This document shows positions 62,744 to 64,000 of a DNA stretch of 64,000 bases, piece after piece (the stretch's first letter is position 1; every line of letters begins with the position of its first letter). The notes under the pieces were generated by a model. It made no database searches and had not been told where the DNA came from. It was given only the letters and a program-made list of their open reading frames with translations. Origin of the DNA: Eonycteris spelaea (lineage: Eukaryota; Chordata; Mammalia; Chiroptera; Pteropodidae); contig PUFA01000170.1 of assembly GCA_003508835.1 (NCBI GenBank), positions 1,364,001 through 1,428,000 of the forward strand, written 5' to 3'. A program made the translations under genes and the position numbers.

Positions 62744-63700
62744 TCACGGACTTGTCATCACTGGGTGGTGGGGACGGGAATTAAGCAGACCGTTTTTCCC
62801 TTTTGGGGCTGAGTTGGCGTTGTCCCTGCGACAGGGGAAGCCGAGGTATTTGACTCTTTCTTGGCAGATTTGAGCCTTCCTTTTAGACACCTTGTAACCC
62901 ACTTCCCAGAGGAGATTGAGAGTAGATGCATTCCTTCCGTGCATTCCTCATAGGTCTTGCCCACTAAGAGGAGGTCATCTACATACTGGAGTAACGTACG
63001 GCTGTGTCGGTTTGCCCGGAAGGCCTTTAAATCCAAGGCTAGAGCTGATGGTCGGGAGTTCTTGAACCCCTGAGCCAGCTGTGACATGTCAACTGGCCCT
63101 TGTCTCCACTTTTAGGGCTTTCCCATTGGAAGGCAAAGATTGGCTGACTCTGAGGAGCCAGGCGAATGCAGAAAGCAGGCGTCTTCGAGGTCCAGACAGG
63201 TAAAATCAGCTGCCTCAGTGGGCATGAGGCCTAGGAGGGTATATGGGTTGGGGATAACAGGGTGCAGGGTGATAATCGCCTGGTTTACTGCTCCTAAGTC
63301 TTGGCTTGGCCGGTATTCATTGGCTTCTGAACTGGCAGGAGAGGCGTATTCCAGGATGATTGGCAGGGATGAAGAATTCTGTACTTCAGAAGTCTCCCTA
63401 AATGCTTTTGGATCCCCACTTGTACCTAATGCGGGATAAAATACTGTTTTGATGGGCTGGCTCAACAATTGGTTTTAATTCTACTGCTGGAGAAATGTGT
63501 CAGGCCAGTCCTGGAAGGTTGTCTTCAGCCCACACTCCAGACACTTCGAAGGGGAGCTCAGGTCTCTGTTGGGTCTCTTCTATGAGACTATAGAGGAGCC
63601 ACTCTTCTCCTTGGGGAACCGTGAGTGACATGATCCTTGCTTCTGGCCTCCTCAAAGTTAGGGCTGCTGCCGGAGCCAGCCGGCTAAAGTCGAACGGCAC
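62744..63700 (-). pseudogene. pol: ERV pol: reverse transcriptase remnant
   Basis: Minus-strand frames carry class I reverse-transcriptase motifs in order: the [10 protein letters not shown] and HPVIPNPYTLL segments, LDLEDA with the first catalytic Asp, QGFKNS, and YVDD with the catalytic Asp pair near 62.98 kb. The first motif and YVDD are in one frame, separated by a TAA at 63114-63112. A later frameshift leads to a thumb fragment (GYKVSKRKAQIC, KYLGFPC). All metal-binding acidic residues remain, but the protein cannot be made intact. The 63.50-63.70 kb frame is the N-terminal end of the surviving pol. Confidence 0.85.
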
Positions 63701-63720
63701 CTAAAAGAGGGGGGTGAAGC

Positions 63721-64000
63721 CTAAGGAAAAAAAGAAGACAGGAAAGCGCTTCTGGAGGGCATACAGTCAATGCTGCAGCCTCGAGTTTATTTAGCACAGC
63801 CCTTATATTTCTTTTTGAACACAATAGCAAAGCACAGAGCACATTACCATAGGAATGCTGGCATTTACATAAGTTCCTATACATCCTTCCTTCAGGGTAC
63901 AAACACCCTAGCTATTTGTAAAACATTCCACTATCTTATAAGGATTACTTTAGGAGGCATACCTCTCCTTCAGGGTCAGTAATGTTTAACTCAAATCCCT
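63721..64000 (-). mobile_element. Partial LTR of a second ERV, probably class II
   Basis: On the minus strand the right edge carries AAATATAAGGGC (TATA-like, about 63811), GCTAAATAAACTCGAGGC (poly(A) signal about 63795) and a GC-richer end passing into a pyrimidine run near 63.73 kb. This layout resembles class II (ERVK-type) LTRs and differs from the LTR at 59.4-59.7 kb. The element runs off the window. The left boundary, where it meets the pol remnant, is approximate. Confidence 0.5.

Larger units (their letters stand above)
59425..63720 (-). mobile_element. Decayed gammaretrovirus-like (class I) endogenous provirus
   Basis: Read leftward, the order is pol (reverse transcriptase, RNase H, integrase), an env remnant, a polypurine tract and a 3' LTR. 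Gag, protease and the 5' LTR are not in the window. They are either cut off by the different LTR starting near 63.72 kb or deleted. Reading frames are broken by stops and frameshifts throughout, so no product is expected. The class call rests on pol motif style and the short env surface fragment. Confidence 0.85.

Overview
This window is ordinary nuclear DNA of a placental mammal: AT-rich, intron-dominated, with two CpG-island promoters and many layers of LINE, SINE and LTR repeats. The L1 3' ends near 7.0 kb and 46.0 kb, and several unfamiliar class I LTRs, look most like Chiroptera (bats). That is inference from pattern recall. Laurasiatheria is a safer call than any species.

Two protein-coding genes are certain, both on the minus strand. 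(1) MFSD14A (HIAT1), a major-facilitator-superfamily transporter: its first three coding exons lie at 10292-10209, 5409-5314 and 137-75, and the gene runs off the left edge. Its CpG-island promoter covers about 9.70-10.64 kb. (2) SLC35A3, the Golgi UDP-N-acetylglucosamine transporter: all seven coding exons (34791-34605, 30551-30397, 30320-30198, 28598-28427, 26167-26049, 24519-24386, 22196-22106) join in frame to 326 codons plus stop. A probable non-coding first exon ends at 47263 in a second CpG island (about 46.74-47.78 kb). The tandem order SLC35A3 then MFSD14A, same strand, about 12 kb apart, matches human chromosome 1p21, reversed here. By that synteny AGL should lie beyond the right edge.

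From about 47.8 kb to the right edge I find no host gene. This intergenic block is dominated by LTR retroelements, increasingly nested to the right. It holds an LTR inserted in an antisense L1 (53.56-54.08 kb), a 325-bp solo LTR with a perfect 4-bp target duplication sitting inside another LTR (58.24-59.23 kb), and a decayed gammaretrovirus-like (class I) provirus on the minus strand. That provirus has a 3' LTR at 59.43-59.72 kb, a polypurine tract, an env remnant, and pol with integrase, RNase H and reverse transcriptase (about 61-63.7 kb). A different LTR, apparently class II, occupies the right edge. Intron 1 of SLC35A3 (34.8-47.3 kb) is also LTR-rich, with two copies of one LTR family (40.4 and 44.6 kb) and one copy of the family that recurs inverted at 58-59 kb.

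I found no tRNA, rRNA, CRISPR array or previously undescribed gene system. Repeat names are from memory of consensus patterns, and repeat boundaries are approximate unless stated otherwise.
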